The notes under the pieces are model-generated. The model had not been told where the DNA came from, did no database searches, and was given only the letters and a program-made list of their open reading frames with translations. A stretch of DNA of 64,000 nucleotides from Cyrtodaria siliqua (Eukaryota; Mollusca; Bivalvia; Adapedonta; Hiatellidae). The position numbers and the translations under genes are program-made. How positions within the stretch are numbered: position 1 is the stretch's first letter; each line of letters begins with the position of its first letter. This document shows, piece after piece, positions 1 to 10,663 of the stretch. The stretch lies in assembly GCA_037043455.1 (NCBI GenBank), contig JAWPHD010010308.1, forward strand, positions 30,989 to 94,988, written 5' to 3'.

Positions 1-508
1 CTTTTATTTCATCATTGAACCATGCCGGCTGGATATCACGCTTAATTCTCTTTTCTTTTTGCGGTGCGTTTTTCAATAAAACACTATTTATAATACCATA
101 AAGAAACTGTAATGAATCATTCGGGCTATTGAATGTTTCTATGGTCTCAAGTGGCGCATTCATTAAATCAAATTGGAAGTTATGTTCATTGAAGTTCTTA
201 AAACTTCTGTAAGTAATAGTTTTATGATTAGTTTGGCCGTGTTTAATTTTTCCTACTGAGCGAGTAAAACACACCGGATAATGATCACTGATACTGTAAT
301 ATGGCACGTTAACTTCAACAATGCATTCAGATCTGTTAGTGTAAATATGATCAATTAGGGACGAACTCGTTTTGCTTATTCTAGTAGAATTTTTTACTTT
401 TTGAGTAAATCCGTATTTTAATATCACATCGTGCCATTTTGTATTTTTAAAGTTGTCATAGATTTTATCTTGACTGTAATTTATATTTATATCCCCAAGA
501 ATATGCAT
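1..508 (-). pseudogene. LINE endonuclease fragment (APE-type), 5'-truncated and running off the window
   Basis: Read on the minus strand from an ATG at 508 the frame is open to the window edge. It gives ILGDININ, then SLIDHIYTN, then ISDHYPV, in the order and spacing of the C-terminal half of the apurinic-type endonuclease of non-LTR retrotransposons of the CR1/L2/Jockey group. In that family the D and N of GDxN and the SDH triad take part in metal binding and target nicking. After the SDH motif it continues about 90 codons into the linker before the reverse transcriptase, ending PAWFND. An in-frame TAG lies at 530-532, so the N-terminal half of the domain is missing here. It is a LINE remnant; the clade is not settled. 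The rest of the element, if present, lies left of the window. Confidence 0.85.
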
Positions 509-949
509 TTCATATGATGTGCCACTTGACTATGTTTTGTTTTGTTTATTTGTATGGTGTTTTACGTCATTTTCAACACATGTAAGGTTATATAATTATG
601 ATGGTCGATTTGTTGTGGTGGAGGCAGACCACCAACTTTTCCTGGGTAGAACCAGTACTGTACACCTCCCGCCATCCGTAAGAAGCTTTCAAATTAAAAT
701 GTGATATAAGACATTTTAACATGAATCCTTAATACCACTAACTTAATATGCGATATCACGTATTCAAATATGTCACACTCTTATGAAACGTGTATTGCTA
801 CAGAAGTCGGATCTAAATAGAATAGTAAGCAGACGATCTTCGTCCCCCTGTACAGAGTACAGAAATCGTCCATGTATTCACCGAAGGACAAACTTTTTCT
901 TGATCATGTTTTTAATAAAAACGGCGGTAAGAAAATAAAACTTTGTGTA
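509..949. other. No gene seen
   Basis: AT-rich unique-looking sequence between the LINE remnant and a SINE fragment. The short open frames have no recognisable motif. Confidence 0.6.
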
Positions 950-1139
950 GCCTCGTCCGTCGGATGTGAACTTACGCCATGCGTCCCGTATATCGGAGGA
1001 ATTCCTTCGAGCAGGAACTGCAGGAATCTATTCGAAAGGAATAGTATGGCAATGTTTTTGTATTCCTATGCATCTTTTCTGTCTCCACCGTACCGATCAA
1101 AATAACCTAATATAATGTTGATGAGCCGATAAACAACTA
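950..1139 (+). mobile_element. Diverged SINE fragment (3' body and tail)
   Basis: From the CCTCGTCCGTCGG motif through AATCTATTCGA to TGTTGATGAGCCG and AAACAACT this aligns in order with the 3' two thirds of the full-length SINE at 3709-4028. The tRNA-derived head is absent, so it is truncated. It is clearly older and more diverged than the other copies. Confidence 0.75.
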
Positions 1140-1254
1140 TACATTCCCTGCATATCTTTATATTAGCTATTTTTGTCTGAATAGTTTTGTATATTATGTA
1201 GTATTGTGTAGTAATGTTATTTGTCACTTTATTACATACAAAAAGTATAAGTAC

Positions 1255-1395
1255 AAAAAAGTATGAAAGGAGAAATTTGGATACCGTCGAACACGATGAG
1301 TACAACAAATATTGCAGTCTCGGTTTGATTGAGACTGTTCATGAACGGTAGTGAAACGTGCTTGCTACCTTTTACGCCCTCTAGCCCCGGGTTGA
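1255..1395. repeat. Dispersed repeat R1, copy 1
   Basis: Contains a GTATGAAA start, then ACCGTCGAACACGAT, then GTTTGATTGAGACTG and a TAGTGAAA segment. The same ordered blocks recur at 20563-20665 and 37538-37612, and its right half resembles 17745-17820. The ends are not defined by a target duplication that I can see. Confidence 0.6.
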
Positions 1396-1768
1396 GCAGA
1401 ACTAAAAATTTAAAACGCCAATAGTACAGAAAGTTGAGCCATCCCGAATATGATATGCATATCTTTAATACTTTCCAAAGTGTATGTTAACAAATATCCT
1501 CTTTTTTTATGAAATATAAAACATCAGAACGCCCCATGCCAGCTAAAACTGTCAGTCGGCTGTTGTGCCTTTCATCTGGTTGTTATCGTTATAGTTATCG
1601 TAGATATTTTATGTTTTTTTAATATCTGATATTGTCATTAACCTATTTTACCTCCAGACTGGAGAGTCAGAAACTAATATGATTACACCAAACATAATCC
1701 CGAAGGTTAAAATACGATTTAAAATAATAAACAAATAATACACCAGCCATTAAAAGAGTCATTCTCGT
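1396..1768. other. No gene seen
   Basis: AT-rich sequence with short homopolymer runs; no coding or repeat signal recognised. Confidence 0.5.
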
Positions 1769-2218
1769 ATATGATCATACTACACCAATTACCAACCAAT
1801 CAGCGGGCAGGGAAAAGGTTCCAGGTAAATTCGGAGCTATTACACAGAATCTCTTAATTTTGATTGGTTGTCAAGGTAAACAAACCAAAAAATCTTGCTA
1901 AAAAATTAAAATTCATAAAGGTTAAATCATACATTTTTGCAATGTATTCATAATGTGTTGCATAATCAAAGAAAGAAGTATATTTTACATTTTCCTCATG
2001 TTTCTACATGCAAGTAGGTGGGTCAGCACCATCCGACCCAAACAGCTTTTTCAAAACATACTCAATGTATGGCTTCTGTATATTTTTTTGATAAAACTAA
2101 GATAGGTCTTTCAAAAAAAGTAATAAAAAATATAGCTTCCTATATTAGGGAACTCAGTACAGAGCTTAGAGCTATAAGGTAGGCCTATGGAAAATGAATT
2201 GGTGTAGTATGACCATAT
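1769..2218. mobile_element. MITE-like element with ~22-bp terminal inverted repeats
   Basis: The left end reads ATATGATCATACTACACCAA and the right end, on the other strand, ATATGGTCATACTACACCAA; one mismatch across about 22 bp. The 450-bp interior has no coding potential and includes a second small inverted pair (AACCAATCA / TGATTGGTT). No clean target duplication is visible, so the superfamily is open. Confidence 0.65.
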
Positions 2219-2257
2219 GGTGGTAGATATTACATGATCAGGTTTTTACCTGTACCC

Positions 2258-2285
2258 ATTACGTGGTCCGAGTATTAACTTTATT
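2258..2285 (+). mobile_element. Solo end of the ATTACGTGG MITE family
   Basis: ATTACGTGGTCCGAGTATTA matches one terminus of the elements at 22652-22908 and 52976-53260, but the rest of the element is absent. Confidence 0.55.
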
Positions 2286-2900
2286 TAAAATTATTTTGCG
2301 GAAGAAATACAATCTTTACAATACAATCATTACAATACAATCTAGACTTCTTCAATCAATAATACTACAATAGGAGCGTCTATATTTCGCACATAATCCA
2401 GTATTTAAATCTGCACGTGTTAACAAGATCATGCCAACTACATCTTTCTTCAAATAAATATAATACTACGTTGGTTCTTTGTATGTTACAAGTTCGAGGA
2501 AATTACACAAATCGTTTAGTGTAGTAGTGCATACACAAGAGATAGACTTCCAGAGTTAATGTTAAAGCGTGTTATACATATGCTGAAACGCTAAAGAAAC
2601 GCAACTCGGGAATTTCTGCTATATATTGTATGTACGATACGCTGCTGTTAATCGAATGGTACATGGCTACGTAAGACCTTTCCTTTCGGAAAAAAAGACT
2701 AAAGCAACACATAACACAGGAAATAGTATTCCTGCAACGTTTCATTATTAACAGAGTACGCGTTTGGCTCATGCATGGGAACAAACGTAGGCTGCACAAT
2801 TTTGCAATCTCTTTACGTTAAACACAGTACTGAAACGGCTCAATTTTTCAAAGAGGAACTTCGACATTTATGATTTTCTTGTTACAAAGTGTATTGGGAT
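2286..2900. other. No gene seen
   Basis: AT-rich sequence. The short minus-strand open frame near 2572-2799 has no recognisable motif. The piece AATTCCCGAGTTGCGTTTCTTT recurs at 3360-3381 on the other strand, hinting at a diverged inverted pair around the hairpin repeat at 2900-3215. Confidence 0.4.
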
Positions 2901-3215
2901 TATAAGAATCCATCATGAGTATCCATGTGAGATAGAGAAATCTCACCCGAGGGTCAGAATTGTAACCAGGGACGAGGCTCTGCCGAGTGCCTGGTTGCAA
3001 TTCTGATCCCGAGGGTGAGATTTCCCTATCTCACATGGATCACTCATGATGGATTATTTTTCTCCCATTATGTGTTTATTAACAGCATAAAATCAACGAC
3101 TCTGCTGATTAAACGCCAGAATAAGGCAACGTCGACGTAACGTCATGACGTCATAAGTCACATGTCATGTAAGATAGAGTTATCTCACATGAGGGAAATG
3201 CCTATCTCACATGAG
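2900..3215. repeat. Hairpin repeat H (TGAGATAG family), copy 1
   Basis: Two arms, 2909-2970 and 2990-3054, are inverted copies of each other (left CATCATGAGTATCCATGTGA, right TCACATGGATCACTCATGAT) with about 20 nt of loop. A tail follows with AACGTCATGACGTCATAAG and two more TCTCACATGAG motifs. The same unit occurs at 25199-25515, partly at 24970-25190, and as fragments near 25515-25620, 31960-32035 and 34975-35060. RNA from it would form a stable stem. Confidence 0.8.
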
Positions 3216-3513
3216 CGGATATGGGAGTATAAAACGTCTACAACATCACAGTTGTGTCCTTTCTCTAACTGACTGCAACTTTTTGTTTTGCAAAACATCT
3301 TCGCATTTATTTGGAATATTATGTGGAATCAAGTGTGCAGTATATACAATACAGAGCGGAAATTCCCGAGTTGCGTTTCTTTTGCGTTTCAGTATCTGCT
3401 AACACCTGTTGAAACGCTCGAAGCACACTCTTAAACGCTCGAAGCTGAGAGAAAATCAATAATAATAAAAGAAACCAGTTGTCTAGCTGTAATGTACAGT
3501 TTGTTCACCTTCA

Positions 3514-3536
3514 GGAGAGAGAGAGAGAGAGAGAGA
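3514..3536. repeat. (GA)n microsatellite
   Basis: About eleven uninterrupted GA dinucleotides. Confidence 0.9.
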
Positions 3537-3708
3537 TCGCAACATGTGTATGCCCGTTTAATTGCTCAATTAACATTAAACGATATCTCCCCGAGATGGT
3601 ATAATATACTCGTACAATATATATACCTGATAACATAATTTTTTACTGAACGACCATGTTTTCTCTATATACATATAACTGTTTCTAAAACTTTTGTTTA
3701 AACTTTGA

Positions 3709-4028
3709 GAGGGCTGGCGTGGCGCTGTCGGTAGCAGTACGAATTTGTAACAGGAGGTTCCGGGTTCAATCCACCGTGGTGTCACTGAGTTTCGTCGGTG
3801 TGTTCTTGGGCAAGACACTTTCCCTTAGCCTCGTCCGTCGGACGGGGACGTAAAAAGGTCGGTCCCGAGTATCGGTCTATCCTCCGAGCACGTTAAAAAA
3901 CCGTAGGAATCTATTCGATAATAAGCACGATTCCCGGATTCCTTTGTATGCTTCCCCTCTCTCTGGGGCGGCTCTAAATAACCTATACTGTGTTGATGAG
4001 CCGTTAAACAACATCCAATTCAATTGAA
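3709..4028 (+). mobile_element. Full-length tRNA-derived SINE with target duplication
   Basis: A 320-bp element flanked by perfect 12-bp direct repeats TTTAAACTTTGA (3697-3708 and 4029-4040). The head, GGCTGGCGTGGCGCTGTCGG then GGTTCAATCC, has the spacing of Pol III A and B boxes in a tRNA-derived promoter; the B box matches consensus, the A box only loosely. A conserved central block (TTCTTGGGCAAGACACTTTC) follows, then a body, and a 3' block TGATGAGCCGTTAAACAAC typical of animal SINEs with a conserved 3' domain, ending in an AATTCAATT-type tail. Transcription would be by RNA polymerase III and mobilisation by a LINE in trans. Two other copies (950-1139, 29531-30436) confirm the family. Confidence 0.92.
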
Positions 4029-4040
4029 TTTAAACTTTGA

Positions 4041-5763
4041 TGGCATATAAGTCAATTTTAATTGTATTATCCCCGTCTTCACGAAATGACGGTGTCTGTC
4101 CGTCTATCGGCCTATCTATTCGTCCGTCCGCCTGTCACGAACTTGGCCTACGTCTAAAAAACTATATAACTATATCAACCTCGGTGTCATAGAACATAAA
4201 CCACGTAAAGAAGTGTAGGAAGCAAGGGCGGATAACTAAATAACAATAATAAGAGTGGGGGTGGGGGGGGGGGGGGTATATGTCCTACTTGGTGTGCAAG
4301 ATCACTAGCAAATAATGATGCGTTGGAATCACGGGCAGATAAGGTAGACAAAATATTGTGTATCGGAGTGTCAGTCGTAGTATCATATTGATTTGATTGG
4401 CTGAAATGGATTTTGATTGACGATTAGGGATAATGTCAATTTAAATGTCCGCCTAGAAAAAGCGCATGCTGTCCCTTTAACACAGGATTTTTGTATTGAG
4501 GTTGGACAATGATGGGCGGTGTTTACGGATTTGTACGGGGTTGGAATTATTCATTACGGAAACTAGGACGTGAAAAATTGATGATCAACAAATTAAACCC
4601 CACTTTTGTTCGGCGCATATATCGTCATCTGTATAGCTAAAGTTTCGATATCTGTTGAAATGCATTATCAAAATAAAAAAGTAAGCTTCTCTCTCAAAAC
4701 AGCAGGTGTGTGACCGTGATTGAAACCATTTAATTGTTAAATGACCATTGATATTCTAACCATGCTAAAAAACTACTGCATAAAATTCCTTTAGAGATGT
4801 GAATCTTCATTCACAAATGTGTATTATTATTATTTTAAAATAAGAATGGCGAGTATAATAACATTTGTATCAGAAAAAAGGCTACCAAAGTCCGACTCGG
4901 TGCATTAATTGTAATCTGCATTCTTCTATTGATGTGCACGTACACACGTATGCTAATTGTCTGCCAACATAAACAACAATCTGCGCACAATTACTAGCGT
5001 GCTGTTAAAACATAAAACGACCATTAATTAAACAATTACTAAATCATTTGTAATTCAATACATCAGGTGTGGGAATAGATAACCATTGCATGGAAGTGCC
5101 ATATAAAATCTTCACAATATAAAACCCCATGTTGTGTTATTTAGTGGGATTTTTATAATTAACTGAATTATCTCGTATAACTGACATGACATACACAAAT
5201 GAAAATATTTGATTTGCGTCACACTGAATAACGTGTCATTTGGGATAAACACATTTCGATATTTAATGAAATGTAAATATGTATAATAAATGTATTTATT
5301 TGGTAGATAAAAGATTCATTTAAGGATTAATATGATCCAAACAAGTATACAATTTAACAATACCTTTCAAATCCTATTGACTGTGATTTTTTCTTGTCAC
5401 AAAAAATTCATGCTTAAAGCTACAAACCCTGTATTTAAATCGCGTTCTTCTTTATATGCGTGCATTTATTTGTTACTTCATTTCAACAGATCATGACGAA
5501 ATCGAGTAGTTAGGCGATCACATTTGATTTAGGACATCATTTATTCCAGTTTAGACTATCGAATAGGCAGGACGTCTTGCGACTGTCAGGAACCATGCAC
5601 TGCAATTTCGACATTGGACTTTCGAGATACCGCTCCCGCACAAGACAAGAGGCAAACTACGACGGTTACAATACCTTACTGTAGACTATCGACGTTGGAA
5701 CCACACTCGCCATGGGCGCGAGTAGCTACTTTATTGCCAGTGTGGATAGCGGAGGAGTCATTA
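4041..5763. other. No gene seen; includes a poly-G tract
   Basis: AT-rich intergenic sequence. At 4256-4276 there is a G-rich run (GGGGGTGGGG then 14 G). The piece 5560-5763 is less AT-rich and leads into the foldback repeat. No protein motif recognised. Confidence 0.5.
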
Positions 5764-6234
5764 CCTCCTCTACTACACCACGGAATCTTGTTAAATGTTG
5801 AAGCATTTTGTACACTAAGTAGTCATTGTGATATAACTATAGCGCATTCACGCGCACAAACTTTCCATCCGCTAAATAAACAAGAGGCAAAAGAGGGCCT
5901 GTATCGCTCTACTGGATATATATGGAGTCATCGCTGTGTTCTGGTTGAATGAATTATGACATAATATACACAAACTTTATCTAGACATTTTTTTCTGAAC
6001 CCCTTGACACTTGGCAGGAATAATCAGAACCAAGCCTAGTTGCGCATGTTTTTGTCGTGTTCCCATTCAAAGATTCCATATAACCACTAGAGAGATACAG
6101 GCCCTCTTGTGCCTCTTGTTTATTTAGCGGATGGAAAGTTTGTGCGCGTGTATGCGCTATAATTATAACACAATGACTATTTAGTGTACACAATGCTTCA
6201 ACATACTAACAAGATTCCGTGGTGTAGTAGAGGA
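5764..6234. repeat. Foldback repeat, ~165-bp arms
   Basis: The left arm (about 5764-5930, beginning CCTCTACTACACCACGGAAT) and right arm (about 6072-6234, ending ATTCCGTGGTGTAGTAGAGG) are inverted copies with scattered differences and one or two small indels, around a 140-nt spacer. The arms keep a similar open frame on opposite strands (AQTFHPLNKQEA), which I read as a consequence of recent inverted duplication rather than a gene. Confidence 0.75.
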
Positions 6235-6599
6235 ACCTTGATGTATAATGTCTTCATGTATTACAAATAAAACCGCAAGGTTCCTGGTTTAAACCCCGTT
6301 CCGGGAAACTACTAGCAATTATTTATGAAATATATTCTAAAACCGTATATATATTGATGACCGTATATTTATCGATGTTTGCTGTACGAAAGCTAGATAA
6401 TATGTGATATTTTACGCTTTCATTTCGGGCTTATATGCCGACATTAAGGATGCTCGTCGAATTGCAACTTCTTCACCTGTGACTTTTCATATTCATGGGG
6501 TAGTATCAGTTGAAGTGTATCGTCTGTATCTTTAAATACAACACCGACATTTTGCCTACAAGGTAGATCTTCATTGTTAGTACAAAGATAAATATGATC
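6235..6599. other. No gene seen
   Basis: Short stretch between the foldback repeat and the RT-associated repeat. GGTTTAAACCCC near 6290 resembles a B box, but without a clear A box I do not call a SINE. Confidence 0.4.
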
Positions 6600-6639
6600 A
6601 AAGACTGATCTTATACCATCAGAAAATATGTTTCATTAT

Positions 6640-7110
6640 TGAAAAAATGGTCCTAAAGAAACGACAGCCCCCAAACGTAATGGCAGCGTAGGCCTGCACT
6701 GTACCACAAAGCGCAAATTAAATATGCAATGAAAAGCACAATACTCTACACACAGAGTGGTTAAAAAAGGATTACCGACCTGGAACGGTCACACGATGGC
6801 ATTAAAGATTATATATGTGCACAGCCTCGCTATTATCTTGTCTATAGCATAAACATTGACAAGCTAGGGTAAATAAAAGTACAAACCATCAAAACGAAAT
6901 CCCAAACAATAAAGTCCACGTCCAGACAAATTAACAAACGATACACATATATGTTGTTGTTGCAAAGAGAAATCAAATCTAGGATACAACCAGAAAAAAT
7001 GAGGGACGAAAGTTCATACACCAACCTCTCCTTTTAGGATTTCAACAGGTGCAATCATATGGTCCCACAAGGTTGTCCCGTCATCGCAAAAGAGAAAAAT
7101 AAAGCGTAAT
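6640..7110 (-). repeat. RT-associated repeat R-A, copy 1 (probable 3' tail)
   Basis: Shares ordered blocks with 21745-22200 and 61211-61640: CTGTACCACAAA, an ACCGAC..GGAACGGTCA block, CAACCTCGCTATT or close variants, and a CC..AACCTC block. On the minus strand it lies downstream of the RT fragment at 7308-7863, as the third copy lies downstream of RT at 61650-61905. The GACCGTTCC motif also occurs in the 3' tail after the RT fragment at 19296-19934. I infer that it is 3' untranslated sequence of this retroelement family. Confidence 0.6.
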
Positions 7111-7307
7111 GACATACTGTAGAGGGGACAATCACCAAGCACGAAGTGCTTTGCAACACTTAACGGTCATATGTTTTTCTGACGAATTTCCTGATTAATG
7201 TTGTAAAGTGGTTAGGAAATCCATCAGATCAGATCCCCTTAATGTCCGATGTTTATATATGACATCCCCATAAAATAAATGTGATATTCCTAGTCCCAGA
7301 AAAGTTT

Positions 7308-7863
7308 TTAGGCTGATGATGTACTTCTCCCGTAGGTTTTTGTTGCGGCGATATAACTTTGAGAAAGGTCTACGTACTTTGTGCTAACAAAACCTTGCTG
7401 AAGAAAGTAAACAACTTGATTTAGATCATCGACGTCCGTAACATCGTTACAAGCCCTAGCAAAACGAATGGGCTGGGAGGTATAAACCATGTATAATATA
7501 GCACGAGGTACGCCCCCATCTAAATGTGGATAGTTAACGATGTTAACGTTAAAATCATCTCTCTTATCATAGATTTTAGTATGTATGTAATCACTGTTAA
7601 TTGTTAATCGAGAGATGAAGATCGAGGAATGCTGATATGCTATCGGAACTGCTGGCTTTATTCAGCATGAGCTTTGGTGGATAAATAACAATGCCCATAT
7701 GAACAAATAACGGATTATCAATATTGAGCATATCACCTAGATACCGAGAAGTATTATCAAACGCATCAATAATATCTCCCTGGATAACAAACTCAGCATA
7801 AGACCTCTTTAATGAATCATGACAGAAAAAAAAAAAACATTCGAGACGTGTCACAGTTACCAA
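7308..7863 (-). pseudogene. Reverse transcriptase fragment, frameshifted
   Basis: Two minus-strand pieces join across a frameshift near 7590. The upstream piece has SRYLGDMLNIDNP, the RT active-site block with YLGD where family members have YLDD, then AFLDLHLSIN. The downstream piece continues with KIYDKRDDF, PHLDGGVPRA and QPIRFARACN. Order and motifs match the RT copies at 19296-19934, 55977-56510 and 57227-57650. The GIPMGT..ADLF block that should precede YLDD is missing. The replaced catalytic aspartate and the frameshift mark it as dead. RT order is uncertain; the PMGT and YLDD/FLDL pattern most resembles Penelope-like elements. Confidence 0.8.
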
Positions 7864-8522
7864 AGAGAATTAAAAATAATCACACAGAACGTTAAGTAAG
7901 GTGCTGTTTTTACAATAACTAAGGCGTAACATGGTAATTACATTTGACTGCTGGCAACGGTGAAACAATTAAATGATAGATATCCAGTCGCTGAACCAGG
8001 GTGGACACAGCCGCAGCATCACCAGGTGGCTAAAAATGTATGGGTTATGTCCTTAAAATGAACTTTAGCCATCCTTTCCACGTTGAATGAGAGAAAATGA
8101 GAATACACAGTGATTTAGTTTCCCGTTAGAGATATAGAAAACATAGGTACATCGTTCTTAAACAATGTTATTGCTGATTTCCTCCCAAAATGGCAAGCTG
8201 TATACATTTTGTTCATTTCAAATATTATTTAATTTATATGAATATAACAGAAAACTTTCAGAAGCTTCAGCTCCCTAATATTGCAATGATAATAATATTT
8301 AAAAAACTATTCCAGTTTTTAACGATTTTTGTTGAAATTTGCATGTTTTTGCCCAAAAATAATGTGTTAAGCTACCGTTTCAGAAAAACTATCCTGGCTA
8401 TTTCTTATTTACTAAGATATATCTAAAAGGTGGTAGCATTTAACATTTGCCAGCTGAGTTGGTACCGAAAAGTTGAGTAGCCCATAGTCTATATGTGTAT
8501 TAGTATAATATTGTACGGTATA
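7864..8522. other. No gene seen
   Basis: AT-rich sequence. An open frame at 8190-8426 has no motif and a composition typical of random AT-rich frames. Confidence 0.5.
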
Positions 8523-8570
8523 TGTCACGGTTCATAGATATCTAACAGGTAGAATGATGTTGCATTGTCC

Positions 8571-8643
8571 AGCCGGTTAGCTCAGTCGGTAGAGCATCGG
8601 AACGGTAGTCCGAGGGTCCCGGGTCCGAGCCCCGGTCTGTCTG
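8571..8643 (+). promoter_or_regulatory. tRNA-like Pol III promoter in left LTR
   Basis: Starts AGCCGGTTAGCTCAGTCGGT; the A box TAGCTCAGTCGG is intact. The B box reads GGTCCGAGCCC, with the usually invariant second T changed to C, so promoter strength may be reduced. Confidence 0.65.
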
Positions 8644-8822
8644 TACATTTTTCTAGCTGTGTGACATCTGGCGCCCAACGGGAGACCGTCACTGAGTAAA
8701 CTCCGAGAAACATGCAAAATGATTCTCTGTATCCATGGAAATTCGAGGACGAATTTCAATCTGTAGGGGGAGTATGTCACTGTTCATAGATATCTAACAG
8801 GTAGAGTGATGTTGCATTGTCC

Positions 8823-8895
8823 GGCCGGTTAGCTCAGTCGGTAGAGCATTGGAGCGGTAGTCCGAGGGTCCCGGGTTCGAGCCCCGGTCTGGCTG
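8823..8895 (+). promoter_or_regulatory. tRNA-like Pol III promoter in right LTR
   Basis: A box TAGCTCAGTCGG and B box GGTTCGAGCCC both fit consensus. The D arm (GCTC/GAGC), anticodon arm (TTGGA/TCCGA) and T arm (CCGGG/CCCGG) can all pair. The loop GCGGTAG would put GGT at the anticodon but lacks U33, and the acceptor stem is imperfect, so it is tRNA-derived rather than a working tRNA gene. Confidence 0.7.
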
Positions 8896-8924
8896 AACAT
8901 TTTTCTAGCCCTGTGACATATGCA

Positions 8925-9920
8925 CTTAGAAATATTGTTGTTCTATACATATATACCTGCATAGAACGCGTGTTCTATATGTACTTATGTATGACTGTTG
9001 TACTAATGTAGAACTTATGTTCTAGACGTTCTATATGTACTTACGTATGTCTGTTGTACTAATGTAGAACTTCTGTTCTATATGCATCTATGTATGACTG
9101 TTACTGTTGTACTAATGTAGAACTTATGTTCTAGAAGTTCTATTTGTACTTATGTATGTCTGTTGTACTAATGTAGAACTTCTGTTCTATTTGTACTTAT
9201 GTATGACTGTTGTACTAATGTAGAACTTTTGTTCTAGAAGTTCTATATGCACTTATGTATGTCTGTTGTACTAGTGTAGAACTTCTGTTCTGTATGTACT
9301 TATGTATGACTGTTGTACTAATGTAGAACTTTTGTTCTAGAAGTTCTATATGTACTTATGTATGTCTGTTGTACTAATGTAGAACTTCTGTTCTAGAAGT
9401 TCTATATGTACTTATGTATGTCTGTTGTACTAATGTAGAACTTATGTTCTAGAAGTTCTATTTGTACTTATGTATGTCTGTTGTACTAATGTAGAACTTC
9501 TGTTCTAGACGTTCTATATGTACTTATGTATGTCTGTTGTACTAATGTAGAACTTCTGTTCTATTTGTACTTATGTATGACTGTTGTACTAATGTAAAAC
9601 TTTTGTTCTAGAAGTTCTATATGCACTTATGTATGTCTGTTGTACTAGTGTAGAACTTCTGTTCTGTATGTACTTATGTATGACTGTTGTACTAATGTAG
9701 AACTTTTGTTCTAGAAGTTCTATATGTACTTATGTATGTCTGTTGTACTAATGTAGAACTTCTGTTCTAGAAGTTCTATATGCACTTATGTATTTCTGTT
9801 GTACTAATGTAGAACTTCTGAGAACGTTTGTGTACTATATATACTTATATAGGCTGGTGTACTTATAAAACGATTGTTATATATGTATTTATATATACTT
9901 GTATAAGACTCTTGTACACA
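8925..9920. repeat. AT-rich minisatellite, two alternating unit types
   Basis: Built on TGTACTTATGTATG, TCTGTTGTACTAATG and TAGAACTTCTGTTCTA. Units occur in a ~47-bp form and a ~57-bp form that adds the palindrome TTCTAGAAGTTCTA. A block around 9185-9380 recurs almost unchanged at about 9553-9765, a higher-order duplication. It starts right after the TRIM-like element and decays into diverged units by about 9850. Confidence 0.9.
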
Positions 9921-9934
9921 TATTGAAACAAGTG

Positions 9935-10663
9935 TTTGGATATTGCCATTGAAGTCCGTTCAAAAACTGAAATACAAATGTAAGTAATAAGAAACAATTA
10001 TTATTATACATATCCATTGCTACGCTATTTAATAACGCAAACAATTATATGATTACCATTAAAACTAACACTGCGATCCGTTAATATACCCTGCCAATTA
10101 TATGATTAATAATGATTAATTTAAGGCATACGCATATGCGGAACACGTAAGGAACAGGGTGGCATTTTTGGTATATATCCAAAATGTTCATACAGTTATA
10201 AGAAGAGTGGGGAGGAGACGCTTGATCGCTACCCGCCGTCAAATAATTGTGCAGAACATTTTGATACGGCGTCCTCATCCCCACCCTGCCCACCCTTAGA
10301 CAACAAACTATGCATGCGCCATTGATTTTAAATTTACAATCTTTAAACAGATACATTACCGGGGAACGTTTTCTCATTTTCTTTTCCTTTGATTGAGTAC
10401 GCAAATCAGGAAAAAAGTAAATTAGATTTGAAAAGACAGTTTCTTAATTGAACGCCAAAGCTGGTTGGAAATGTATTAATCAAACTAAATATGTTAAATG
10501 AATCGTACAATGTTTTTTATTTATGCGCAAAACAGATACTCAAAGAAAGATAAACGGGCCAAATAGAAGATCATGCCATGTCCAAGATCATATGACTTTA
10601 ACACAACACTCTCTCACAAACGGATATATAAAGCATTTCGGTATGCATACACGAAGTGATATA
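9935..10663. other. No gene seen
   Basis: AT-rich flank of the Tc1/mariner element. The minus-strand frame at 10081-10404 has no recognisable motif. Confidence 0.5.

Larger units (their letters stand above)
8523..8918 (+). mobile_element. TRIM-like miniature LTR retrotransposon with tRNA-like LTRs
   Basis: Two direct repeats of exactly 144 bp (8523-8666 and 8775-8918, roughly ten differences) both start TGTCAC and end GTGACA, the TG..CA inverted ends expected of LTRs. Two bases after the left repeat lies TGGCGCCCAACG (8669-8680), the start of a primer-binding site complementary to the 3' end of a lysine-type tRNA. Just before the right repeat is a purine tract GGGGGAG (8766-8772). The 108-bp interior has no gag or pol. 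This is the layout of a terminal-repeat retrotransposon in miniature. Each LTR contains a 73-nt tRNA-like sequence. No clear target duplication is seen. A plain tandem duplication is the alternative, but the primer site and purine tract argue against it. Confidence 0.72.

Noticed and set aside
8823..8895. A working tRNA gene
   Set aside because: The anticodon loop lacks U33, the acceptor stem is imperfect, and the sequence is embedded twice in identical-length LTRs.
8817..9011. Frame starting MSGRLAQSVEHWSGSPRVPG
   Set aside because: This peptide is the translation of a tRNA-like sequence (A and B boxes in frame) and is a familiar false ORF; the DNA explanation is an LTR with a tRNA-like promoter.
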